From the NCBI GenBank assembly GCA_040007395.1, contig JBDTVG010000144.1:1-47885 (forward strand): 47,885 bases of DNA. The letters are read 5' to 3'. Position 1 is the first letter of the stretch; each line of letters starts with the position of its first letter. The translations under genes and the position numbers were made by a program. The stretch comes from DATGFK01 sp040007395. Its GTDB lineage: Bacteria > Chloroflexota > Anaerolineae > Aggregatilineales > UBA2796. This document shows positions 1 through 7,567 of this stretch, piece by piece. Under the pieces are notes generated by a model, which was given only the letters and a program-made list of their open reading frames with translations, was not told where the DNA came from and did no database searches.

Positions 1-1
1 G

Positions 2-76
2 ATCACCATTGAGCCGCGCAAAGGCAGTCCTGCGCCTACTCCCAACCCTATCTTCGTAGCTAAGTTGAACAATTAA
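2..76 (+). CDS. C-terminal end of an unidentified protein (partial)
   Basis: The second forward frame is open from the window edge to a TAA at 74-76 and gives 24 residues ending VAKLNN. A strong hairpin terminator follows within 20 bases, which supports a real gene end. The tail is Pro/Thr/Ser-containing and too short to assign to a family. The rest of the gene lies upstream of the window. Confidence 0.55.
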   Translation: MTIEPRKGSPAPTPNPIFVAKLNN

Positions 77-94
77 CGCTGCCAAGGTGGTTTC

Positions 95-128
95 AATAGC
101 CAAACGACCAGTTTGGCTATTTTGTTTT
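95..128 (+). terminator. Rho-independent terminator of the left-edge gene
   Basis: An 11-bp perfect stem (AATAGCCAAAC / GTTTGGCTATT) closes a 5-base loop and runs straight into TTTGTTTT. It ends the partial gene at 2-76 and separates it from the promoter at 186. Confidence 0.9.
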
Positions 129-185
129 CATTCTATTTTAGTCTTTCTCGCTTTTGAATGTACTCCGCTGATTGTGTTGCGTTTA

Positions 186-215
186 TTGTTCAGCAAGGGC
201 GCAATGTGCTATGAT
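186..215 (+). promoter_or_regulatory. Sigma70-type promoter for the phosphatase gene
   Basis: TTGTTC (186-191) and TATGAT (210-215) are separated by 18 bases. The start site would fall near 222, leaving a short leader that contains AAGGGA a few bases before the ATG at 237. Assigned by eye from consensus similarity. Confidence 0.5.
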
Positions 216-236
216 TCGCCATGATAAGGGAACACC

Positions 237-1307
237 ATGACTGAACTTTTGCTGATACGCCACGCGGTTAACGATTATGTCAAAACCCATCGTCTGGCAG
301 GTTGGACTCCGGGGGTACATCTGAACGACGATGGACGCGCTCAGGCAGCGGCGCTTGGCCTACGTTTGGCTGAAAAGACGATCCACGCTATCTACAGCAG
401 CCCACTCGAACGGACTATCGAAACGGCTCAGGCGGTGATCGTCCATCATCCCGATCTCACAGTGCAACTACTAGAGGGAGTGGGTGAAGTCCGTTACGGC
501 GACTGGACAGGCGAGGAGATCCGCAAACTCGCCCAACGCAAAATGTGGCGTGTGATTCAGGGCAATCCGAGCCGAGCTTCATTCCCCAACGGAGAGGCCA
601 TGCGCGATGTGCAGCTTCGAGCCGTTAACGCACTGGAAAAACTAGTCATCAAGCACCCCCGCGAAACCGTCGCGGTGGTATCGCACAGTGATGTGATTAA
701 GATGATTTTGGCACACTACATGGGAATGCACCTTGATCTATTCCAGCGCATTGACGTTGCGCCAGCCTCGTTGAGTATTATTTCGATGAGCGGTGGACGA
801 CCCTTTATCCATCAGGTTAACGAGACAAGCTATCTGCCCAAACCGTTAAAGCATCATGCTCCCGCCTTTGATGAAGCGTATGAGCAGAAAAAGGCAGTTC
901 ACTCGGTAACTGTTGATGCTGTCGGGGAACCTAGATCGCGCACGTTTTACGTACAGGCCACTCGCGAAACGGGCGAAGTGGCGACGGTGTTAATTGAAAA
1001 GACTCAAGCGTTGTTGTTGGCGGAACAAATCGAGGCGTTGTTCAAGCAGCATCCCGATCTTGCCACGCTGCGTACTGCTGAAGTACCCACCTTGCAAAAC
1101 CCCGAACCAGTTTTATTCCGTGCCGGGAAGTTTGAACTTCACTATAATGTGGAAATTGGCCTCGTCTCTGTTAACATTATCGAAATGCTAGGTGTAGACC
1201 AAGCTACCCCAGAAGTGTTAAACTTGTGGGCAAGTGTGCCGGAGTTACGAACTTTGGCGGAACATGCCCAGCAGGTAGCCCGTAGTGGGGCAGCTTCACA
1301 ACCGTAA
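237..1307 (+). CDS. Histidine phosphatase (MSMEG_4193-like) fused to a DUF3090-like domain
   Basis: Residues 1 to about 200 form a histidine phosphatase (phosphoglycerate-mutase-like) domain: the RHA motif has catalytic H9, SSPLERT supplies R59, and VVSHSD has the second histidine, H150. MSMEG_4193-type proteins normally end near there. This one continues to 356 residues, and residues 223-350 can be aligned by eye with the next gene product: VGEPRSRTFYVQ against VGPKGRRLFHLQ, TVLIEKTQALLLAEQIEALF against TLTIEKEQARALAEAISELL, and LNLWAS against VRLWAT. The tail is therefore a diverged DUF3090 domain. The ATG follows AAGGGA. It is the first gene of a phosphatase/DUF3090/kinase-like trio that in Actinobacteria often sits near mshC; no mshC is seen here. 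The substrate is unknown. Confidence 0.88.
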   Translation: MTELLLIRHAVNDYVKTHRLAGWTPGVHLNDDGRAQAAALGLRLAEKTIHAIYSSPLERTIETAQAVIVHHPDLTVQLLEGVGEVRYGDWTGEEIRKLAQRKMWRVIQGNPSRASFPNGEAMRDVQLRAVNALEKLVIKHPRETVAVVSHSDVIKMILAHYMGMHLDLFQRIDVAPASLSIISMSGGRPFIHQVNETSYLPKPLKHHAPAFDEAYEQKKAVHSVTVDAVGEPRSRTFYVQATRETGEVATVLIEKTQALLLAEQIEALFKQHPDLATLRTAEVPTLQNPEPVLFRAGKFELHYNVEIGLVSVNIIEMLGVDQATPEVLNLWASVPELRTLAEHAQQVARSGAASQP

Positions 1308-1347
1308 GCAGTATTTATCAGTATCATGGATGAAAGGTTTTCGCTGC

Positions 1348-1860
1348 ATGGCGAATGTTGAAATTGAACTGAATCCTGTAGATTTTCTGACCGTCGGCAC
1401 GGTTGGCCCAAAGGGTCGCCGTTTGTTTCATTTGCAGTCCGGCAAAGGCGCTCAGATTGTGACGTTGACGATTGAGAAAGAGCAGGCACGGGCGCTGGCA
1501 GAGGCGATTAGCGAACTCCTCAACGATCTAACTCGGCAGCGTGGCGACGCACTAACCAGCGATGCGATAGAATTGTCGTCCTTGAATATGGACCTGCGCG
1601 AACCCATTGAACCGCAGTTCCGTGTCGCGCAAATGGGCTTGGGCTACGACGAAGACCGCGACATGATTATCTTGGTCGCGCAAGAATTGGTCGTTTCGGA
1701 CGAAGAACAAGATCCGGCTCTGGCAGCACAACCGAGCGTCGTGCGGTTGTGGGCTACCCGGCAGCAAGTACGCGCATTAAGCAATTACACACTCGAAGTG
1801 GTTCGGCAGGGTCGCGCCGACCCGAAAAGTAACGGACGCATTCTGTATTACTGGACTTGA
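1348..1860 (+). CDS. DUF3090 family protein
   Basis: This 170-residue protein matches the DUF3090 pattern: an N-terminal FLTVGTVGPKGRRLFHLQ strand region, a helix rich in Glu/Ala (EKEQARALAEAISELL), and a C-terminal VVRLWAT..QVRAL segment. The ATG at 1348 is chosen because GAAAGG lies about ten bases upstream and family members begin just before the FxxGxxG segment; an upstream in-frame start would overlap the preceding gene. Biochemical function is unknown. It sits 40 bases after a phosphatase carrying a related domain and 57 bases before a kinase-fold gene, so the three are probably cotranscribed and may form a complex. Confidence 0.85.
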   Translation: MANVEIELNPVDFLTVGTVGPKGRRLFHLQSGKGAQIVTLTIEKEQARALAEAISELLNDLTRQRGDALTSDAIELSSLNMDLREPIEPQFRVAQMGLGYDEDRDMIILVAQELVVSDEEQDPALAAQPSVVRLWATRQQVRALSNYTLEVVRQGRADPKSNGRILYYWT

Positions 1861-1917
1861 TGACGAAGTTGAGTAGGCATTCCTAACGGTAATGGCGAGT
1901 AGAGTGAGCAGCGGGCG

Positions 1918-2664
1918 ATGACTGAGGATTCCAAGAAGCAGCCGGCGGACATAGAGCGAATACTGCGGTTGTTGGCCTGTGGCACAATCCGTGAAGAACA
2001 TGGCATGTTACGGTGGAGTTCCAACTACACCTTTCTGGTCGGCGTGAGCGATGAAGAAATGACCACGCTGGCGGTCTACAAACCCCAGCGTGGTGAGCGT
2101 CCCTTGTGGGATTTTCCTGACGGTACGTTGTGCTGCCGCGAAACCGCCGCCTATGTGGTGTCGGACGCACTTGGCTGGAAAATTGTCCCGCCAACCGTGC
2201 TGCGCGATGGATCTCGCGGGCTTGGCTCGGTACAGCTTTATATCCAGAACAACCCTGAAGTGAACTATTTTTCGCTGGATGAATCGTTCGCAGATCAGTT
2301 GATGTGTTTCTCAGCCTTCGACTATGTAATTAACAACGCGGATCGCAAGGGCGGTCACTGTTTGCTGGCAGCCGATGGTCATCTATGGGGTATCGATCAC
2401 GGCATCGCATTCCACACCTCGCCCAAACTGCGAACAGTAATCTGGGATTTTGCCGGAAAGCCGATCCCCGATCCCCTCATTGCCGATATTCAGCGGGTCT
2501 ATGGGCAGATCGAGGATACGCACTGCGGTACACGACTCGAACTGGATAAACTGTTGGCGGAAGCCGAAGTTCATGCCCTGATGGCGCGGATGCGGCGTAT
2601 CCTGCAACGCCGCGAGTATCCACGCCCCGGCCCCGGCCCCAACTATCCTTGGCCCCCAGTGTGA
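1918..2664 (+). CDS. SCO1664 family protein with PI3/4-kinase-like fold
   Basis: The 248-residue product has the landmarks of the SCO1664 family. YKPQRGERPLWDFPDG carries K55, a candidate nucleotide-binding lysine, and E75 follows. FDYVINNADRKGGH (134-147) resembles the DRHxxN catalytic loop of PI3/4-kinase-like enzymes with the His/Asn changed, and GIDHGIAFH supplies the metal-binding D160. The C-terminal tail is Pro-rich. No substrate is established for the family. As third gene of the trio, a kinase-like protein next to a phosphatase suggests opposing phosphorylation and dephosphorylation, which is inference. Confidence 0.85.
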   Translation: MTEDSKKQPADIERILRLLACGTIREEHGMLRWSSNYTFLVGVSDEEMTTLAVYKPQRGERPLWDFPDGTLCCRETAAYVVSDALGWKIVPPTVLRDGSRGLGSVQLYIQNNPEVNYFSLDESFADQLMCFSAFDYVINNADRKGGHCLLAADGHLWGIDHGIAFHTSPKLRTVIWDFAGKPIPDPLIADIQRVYGQIEDTHCGTRLELDKLLAEAEVHALMARMRRILQRREYPRPGPGPNYPWPPV

Positions 2665-2705
2665 GCTAGCCGAAACACTACCACCATAAATCAAATAACT
2701 GCTCA

Positions 2706-2745
2706 GCTCAGGTAGGCATTGAAATCTTGTTTACCTGAGCAGCTA
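2706..2745 (+). terminator. Hairpin after the SCO1664-family gene
   Basis: GCTCAGGTA (2706-2714) pairs perfectly with TACCTGAGC (2732-2740) around a 17-base loop. Only a weak T-rich tail follows, but the position, 42 bases past the stop and before a convergent gene, suits transcription termination. Confidence 0.5.
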
Positions 2746-2785
2746 TCTTTAATTCATTACAGCATCCAACCGGTAGATTTGTTAT

Positions 2786-3268
2786 TTAATGAGTGAGCAG
2801 CACCTGAAACCCCGGTTTTGAAGGATGATCCTGCACGAGAAGATCGCTGTTTATGGGCAAAAGCATCGCTAACGTGATGAGATCGCCTATTGCTGCCAGA
2901 ATCATGGTCAGGCTGTAAAACGTTATCGTTGGGCTATGGGCAACGAGTCCCCAAATTAGCGGTAAGATGCCTAAAATGAAACCGGGGAGTGCTACAGCGA
3001 TTCGATAGCTGGAAGCCTTTAGCGGGATTTTGCAGTGCGCGTAGGGGGCAAGTTTAGAGAGCAAAAAGCCAAACTTAACCTCGCTAAATTTCGCACCACC
3101 CAGCATATAGCCAACACCATGTAATCCCTCGTGAATGATGATACTGGGAATCAGCGAGATGAGAATTATCCCTATATTAAAATTGATGAGCGCGATCTCA
3201 TGCCAGACCAACCAATAGGGGAGCAAGGTAAGCAGGCCAATTGGGATCATGAGTAAGATGCCAAGCAA
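2786..3268 (-). CDS. DUF3267-type membrane metalloprotease-like protein, N-terminus uncertain
   Basis: The 160-residue product has hydrophobic segments and HEGLHG (HExxH), the zinc-site motif of DUF3267 and related membrane metalloproteases. Later segments (IAVALPGF, GDLITLAMLL) also fit that family. The listed TTG start has no convincing ribosome site. The frame stays open about 16 codons further upstream with family-like residues (LLDKTLPTNLVNLLG) but no ATG or GTG, while an ATG near 3312 lies in another frame. The gene may therefore have lost its start to a small indel, or use a rare start. Protease activity is unproven. Confidence 0.6.
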   Translation of the reverse strand: MLGILLMIPIGLLTLLPYWLVWHEIALINFNIGIILISLIPSIIIHEGLHGVGYMLGGAKFSEVKFGFLLSKLAPYAHCKIPLKASSYRIAVALPGFILGILPLIWGLVAHSPTITFYSLTMILAAIGDLITLAMLLPINSDLLVQDHPSKPGFQVLLTH

Positions 3269-3339
3269 ATTAACAAGATTGGTGGGCAGGGTTTTGTCGA
3301 GCAGATTCGCATCCTCGTTAGATTAATCTTTCACAACAG

Positions 3340-3392
3340 AAGACCTCCAAGTCTACTGTTTTTCTCAATCCACAGTTTACTTGGAGGTCTTT
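3340..3392. terminator. Long hairpin between two minus-strand genes
   Basis: AGACCTCCAAGT and ACTTGGAGGTCT form a 12-bp stem, and ACTGT/ACAGT inside lengthens it. The T-rich tail (TTTTCTTT) is on the plus strand, so on the minus strand, where the flanking genes lie, termination would be less efficient. Confidence 0.5.
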
Positions 3393-3449
3393 TCTTTGTC
3401 ATCCACTATTTTCAGAATGACTTGCGTTTGTTGAACTGATCTTTTGGGA

Positions 3450-3938
3450 TTAGGAACGGGCTATCGAGGCTTGTAGAGTGTTGGCATAATGCAGGAAGAC
3501 TGCCAGCGGTGTACCTTCCCGGCCTGCAATCGAATTATAGGATAACTGCTTCCCCATTAGAGAATACAGCGTGGTATCCGCTTCCATATCGACGTTTCCG
3601 AGATTCGTATGAACCGTCGTATTGACCTGATAGTCGCCGGCGAGTTGATCAGCATGGACTGCCAGAGTCTCTTGGGAAGTCTGCGAAACTGGTAAGTGTA
3701 GCGAGAACAGGACAGTTACCCCTGTTGGGACGTGAAGGTCATAATGTACTTCGGTGACCTGTGAAGGCAGCGCGGCAATGTTCGCGCCTACATCCATGAT
3801 CAAACCGTTGGAAAGTACGACGATTGGATCAGCTCGACACAACAAAGAGGCATGGGCTTGTATGGGCATAGCAAAAACTACTAAAAGGGCGAGAAGAAAT
3901 AGAAATCGTTTCACGTTTTTCATAACATTTTGCGCCAC
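3450..3938 (-). CDS. Secreted protein of unknown function
   Basis: The 162-residue product starts with a clear signal peptide: basic MKNVKR, a hydrophobic core and an AHA cleavage region. The mature part begins LLCRADPIVVLSNG and then alternates short beta-like stretches (VHYDLHVP, VTVLFSLHLP, YQVNTTVHTN). Its function is not recognised; the CRxDP opening is one I associate with exported proteins of Chloroflexi-like genomes. The first codon is a GTG with AAAGG about ten bases upstream; the ATG five codons later is an alternative and gives a cleaner signal peptide. Confidence 0.6.
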   Translation of the reverse strand: MAQNVMKNVKRFLFLLALLVVFAMPIQAHASLLCRADPIVVLSNGLIMDVGANIAALPSQVTEVHYDLHVPTGVTVLFSLHLPVSQTSQETLAVHADQLAGDYQVNTTVHTNLGNVDMEADTTLYSLMGKQLSYNSIAGREGTPLAVFLHYANTLQASIARS

Positions 3939-4128
3939 TTGGCCTAACCTTTGGCAAGGCCAAGGGCATTACCCCTTTCTTATACAGTTGTCTATAAATA
4001 GGCGCAAACTAAGTGTATCATGCAAATACCTAGCGGCATCTTGGCATTTTTACCAAATTTGGTAGGGGTTTATTCAAAAAGTAGCCAAATGTTTTGACGA
4101 GGACGTTGCCCGCTCCATTTGCCCTTGA

Positions 4129-4158
4129 TTGACGGATCTGGCCTGTTCGCATTATACT
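4129..4158 (+). promoter_or_regulatory. Sigma70-type promoter, probably leaderless, for murF-alr
   Basis: TTGACG (4129-4134) and TATACT (4153-4158) are separated by 18 bases. Only seven bases lie between TATACT and the ATG at 4166, so transcription should begin at or next to the A of the start codon. No ribosome-binding sequence is present, consistent with a leaderless message. Confidence 0.6.
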
Positions 4159-4165
4159 CCCCAGC

Positions 4166-6730
4166 ATGATTAATCTATATGACATTCTCGAAGCTGCCGA
4201 CGGGCAACTGCTTGGTGAACCGGCGGCGGCGATCTTCACCGACTTTTGCTTTGACTCCCGGCGCGTGCGCGAAGGTGAGCTTTTTGTCGCCGTCAAGACA
4301 GATCGCGGCGACGGGCATAACTTTATGCGCGAAGCCGTTCAGGGCGGCGCACTGGGGATTATGTGCCACCACCCGCCGGACTTTGAAACACCCAACATCA
4401 CCGTGATTGTCATGCGGAATGTTGAAGCGGCGTTGCTCAACTGGGCGCGAATTGTGCTACGAAAGTTCGGTACAACCGTAATCGGCGTGACGGGCAGCAA
4501 CGGCAAATCGACGGCGAAAGAGGCGATTGCAACGGTACTGAGCACGCATTACCGTGTCTTCAAAAGCCCCGGCAGCTTCAATGGACGGTTCGGCTTGCCA
4601 CTCGCACTCGGTAAGTTGAGCAGTGGCGATAAATTGGCGGTACTCGAATTTGGTACTGATCAGTTTGGCGAAATGGCGGATCTGGTCAGTGCCACCAAGC
4701 CGCTTGTCGGTGTGGTCACGAATATCAGCTATGGGCACACCGAACGCCTCAGTAACCTTGACAATGTCGCCAGCGAAAATCGGGTGTTGATCGATCAACT
4801 GCCAGCCAATGGACTCGCCGTGCTGAACTACGATGATGATCGGGTGCGCGGCATGGGCGCAACCTCAAAGGCGCACAAGATCACGATTGGGCTGGATCAC
4901 ACAGGCGCGACCTTTGGCGCTGACTTCATGGCCTATAACTTGGTCTTGGCTCGCGACAAAACCGGCTTCGATCTGCGGCATGTACGTGAACGCTTTGTGG
5001 GTCGATGGGTTCCGCTGCTTGGCTCACACCAGCTCTATGGCGTGTTGGCGGCGCTGGCAGTGGGCTTGTCCTACGATATTCCCATTGAAGAGGGATTGCG
5101 GGCGCTGACCAATTTGCAGCCTTTGCCGGGACGGTTGAATCCGCTGGAAGGTAAAGGGCAAAGCCTACTGATCGATGATACCTTTAACGCCAATCCGCAA
5201 AGCACGCTAGCGGCGCTGGATTGGCTGGATACGCTGCACGTTCCGGCTAAAGGCAAAGGTCGTCGGATCTTCATCATGGGCGATATGGACGAACTCGGCG
5301 GACACGCGCTAGCAGGCCATCGCGAAGTGGGCAAGCGGGCGGCGGAAGTTGCCGATGTATTTATCACCGAGGGCGATCTTGCTTCGGTAGCTGGACGGGC
5401 GGCGCTTGATCAGGGGATGGAGCGTCACTCGGTCAAAATTACGTTCAGCCCGCAGGATGCCGCTAACGTCATCGCCGATTCGCTAACCCCTGATGATATT
5501 GTGCTGGTCAAGGGCAGTCCAACGGCACGTATGGAACATGTCGTGCAACTGCTGCTGGCAAACGAAAGCGATGAGGCACGCCTGCCCCGCACCGAAGAAG
5601 CCTACGACAGCGTATGGACAAATCGCCCCTCGCGTCCAACGTGGATCGAGGTCGATAAGTCAGCAATTGCTCAGAACGTGCGCGAATTGAAGCGTATCAT
5701 TGGCCCCGATGTGGCGTTAATGGCGGTGGTCAAGGCCAATGCCTTTGGGCATGGTGCAGTCGCGGTGAGTTCAACGGCACTGCTAAATGGTGCAGAGTAT
5801 CTGGGCGTTGCTTCAGTCAACGAAGCTGCTGAACTGCGCGACGCGGCGATTGACGCGCCGATCCTTGTCCTCGGCTATACGCCGCCTTGGGCTGCACCAC
5901 AGGTTGTGCGCTACAACCTGACCATTGACCTATACGACATTGAGATCGCCCGCAGCTTTGACCGCGCCGCTAGCCAGATGAATACGACGATCAAAGCGCA
6001 TGTCAAAGTTGATACAGGCATGGCGCGGCTGGGGCTGCTACCCGAACAGGTTACGCCCTTTTTTCGCAGCCTGAAGAACCTCAAAAATCTTGAAATCGAA
6101 GGAATTTTCACCCACTTTGCGGCGGCGGACAACGATGTTGAATATACGCTGGATCAACTGCGCCTGTTTCGCGATGCGATTACCCCCCTCAAGGCGGCAG
6201 GTTATACCTTTAAGTACACTCATGCTGCCAACACCGCTGGCGTGATGAACTTCCCGAATAGCTGGTTCAATATGGTGCGGGTCGGGATCGGATTGTATGG
6301 GCTGAACCCTGCCGAAGACAACCCGCTTCTGGGTGAATTTCGCCCTGCAATGTCGTGGAAAACAACCATTGCGCAGGTCAAGACGCTGCCAACTGGAACA
6401 TTTGTCGGCTATGGCAAAACCTACCAGACCCACGCTGTTGAGCGTATCGCGGTAATTCCGGTGGGCTATGCCGATGGCTTCCGACGGGGGCCGCAGACGT
6501 GGGGCAGTGTGTTGGTCAATGGGCAGCGTGCGCCGATTGTGGGTCGCGTCAGCATGGATCAGACGATGATCGATGTGACACAAATTGCCGATGTGAGCAT
6601 TGGCGATGAAGTCGTGTTGATCGGTAGTCAAGGTGCTGAACGCATTACCGCCGAAGATGTCGCACGACAGTTGGGAACCAGTAACTACGAAGTGGTCAGC
6701 ACGATTTTGGCACGTGTGCCGCGTGTATAG
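4166..6730 (+). CDS. murF-alr: Bifunctional MurF ligase / alanine racemase
   Basis: Residues 1-460 are MurF, which adds D-Ala-D-Ala to UDP-MurNAc-tripeptide: VTGSNGKST (108-116) is the ATP loop, and FGTDQFGEM, NANPQS and GDMDELGGHALAGH are Mur-ligase landmarks. Residues 480-854 are a PLP-dependent alanine racemase that makes D-Ala: VVKANAFGHG has the PLP lysine K523 (usual form KADAYGHG), with GLYGLNP and PVGYADGFRRG further on. One chain thus holds the racemase that makes D-Ala and the ligase that consumes D-Ala-D-Ala, with Ddl acting between them from elsewhere. Similar fusions are known in Bacteroidetes. The start is fixed by the promoter seven bases upstream. Confidence 0.95.
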   Translation: MINLYDILEAADGQLLGEPAAAIFTDFCFDSRRVREGELFVAVKTDRGDGHNFMREAVQGGALGIMCHHPPDFETPNITVIVMRNVEAALLNWARIVLRKFGTTVIGVTGSNGKSTAKEAIATVLSTHYRVFKSPGSFNGRFGLPLALGKLSSGDKLAVLEFGTDQFGEMADLVSATKPLVGVVTNISYGHTERLSNLDNVASENRVLIDQLPANGLAVLNYDDDRVRGMGATSKAHKITIGLDHTGATFGADFMAYNLVLARDKTGFDLRHVRERFVGRWVPLLGSHQLYGVLAALAVGLSYDIPIEEGLRALTNLQPLPGRLNPLEGKGQSLLIDDTFNANPQSTLAALDWLDTLHVPAKGKGRRIFIMGDMDELGGHALAGHREVGKRAAEVADVFITEGDLASVAGRAALDQGMERHSVKITFSPQDAANVIADSLTPDDIVLVKGSPTARMEHVVQLLLANESDEARLPRTEEAYDSVWTNRPSRPTWIEVDKSAIAQNVRELKRIIGPDVALMAVVKANAFGHGAVAVSSTALLNGAEYLGVASVNEAAELRDAAIDAPILVLGYTPPWAAPQVVRYNLTIDLYDIEIARSFDRAASQMNTTIKAHVKVDTGMARLGLLPEQVTPFFRSLKNLKNLEIEGIFTHFAAADNDVEYTLDQLRLFRDAITPLKAAGYTFKYTHAANTAGVMNFPNSWFNMVRVGIGLYGLNPAEDNPLLGEFRPAMSWKTTIAQVKTLPTGTFVGYGKTYQTHAVERIAVIPVGYADGFRRGPQTWGSVLVNGQRAPIVGRVSMDQTMIDVTQIADVSIGDEVVLIGSQGAERITAEDVARQLGTSNYEVVSTILARVPRV

Positions 6731-6813
6731 AGCGTGTGATAAACCATTGTGAATTCTGGCTAAAATAGCGGCTTGATCTTCTCTATTTAGATATTACACT
6801 TCCCCAAAAGCTT

Positions 6814-6842
6814 ATCACGCCATCATTCAGGCGTGATTTCTC
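6814..6842 (+). terminator. Rho-independent terminator after murF-alr
   Basis: ATCACGCC and GGCGTGAT form a perfect 8-bp stem with an 8-base loop, followed by TTCTCGTT. It lies 83 bases past the stop codon of the fusion gene. Confidence 0.65.
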
Positions 6843-6896
6843 GTTACTGACAACGGTAGTTTTCAAGTTCAAGCCTCATTGGAAGGAGAACGCAAC

Positions 6897-7412
6897 ATGA
6901 CTGTAACCATAGCTGACGTTGCCAGCCTGATTGTAGCGCTCTCCACGACTGGCAGCCTGCTGTATATCGCTCGGCAGGTCAGTGTGACGCGGCGGCAAAC
7001 TAAAGGGCAGTTCCTACTGGCACTCGACGAGCAATTTGAAAAGACAAATGGCATTACGGTACGGTTGGTCAACGAAGAGGGCTTTCACCCTGTCAGCAAC
7101 GATTGGCCTCAAGTCTGGGCGCTGATGAGCGTCTTTGAGCGCATCAATATCATGGTTGACGACAAAATTCTTGATGTTGGAATTGTTGATCGGCTGTATG
7201 GCTTTCGGCTGGTGAGCCTCCTTGCCAATGATGATATTTATCAGCGGTTAGCTGCGACGGGGGCAGAATGGCAAGATTTCATCGATCTGTGCTATGCCAT
7301 CGCCAATCACCGCCAGCGCCGAGGGCTTACCCAGCGTGACACCGCCTTTGTCGAGCGCGTTCACAAGCTCAACAAAGAATCGCGTATCTTAAAAAATCCC
7401 TTCGGATTCTAA
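6897..7412 (+). CDS. Membrane-anchored hypothetical protein
   Basis: This 171-residue protein has one N-terminal hydrophobic helix (residues 6-25, VASLIVALSTTGSLLYIA) followed by a basic stretch (RRQTK) and a helical cytoplasmic part. The arrangement resembles DUF4760-type proteins, but I do not recognise a catalytic motif. The ATG at 6897 is preceded by GGAAGGAG at ideal spacing; a TTG 18 bases earlier overlaps that site and is unlikely. It lies between a terminator and coaE. Confidence 0.7.
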   Translation: MTVTIADVASLIVALSTTGSLLYIARQVSVTRRQTKGQFLLALDEQFEKTNGITVRLVNEEGFHPVSNDWPQVWALMSVFERINIMVDDKILDVGIVDRLYGFRLVSLLANDDIYQRLAATGAEWQDFIDLCYAIANHRQRRGLTQRDTAFVERVHKLNKESRILKNPFGF

Positions 7413-7567
7413 GAATCGCTCAAGAGAATAAGATACAAGGGTGAGAACACCCTGAATTTGCCGCCAGTTTGCCCTGACTCGTGCATCAGGCTACAATCTG
7501 TCAACACTGTCAATATTTATTCTGTTAGTATTCGTTTCTACAGGAAAACCAACCGGGAGGTACTACC

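Noticed and set aside
6038..6631. Minus-strand open frame of 197 codons.
   Set aside because: Antisense to the alanine racemase half of the fusion, with no motif of its own.
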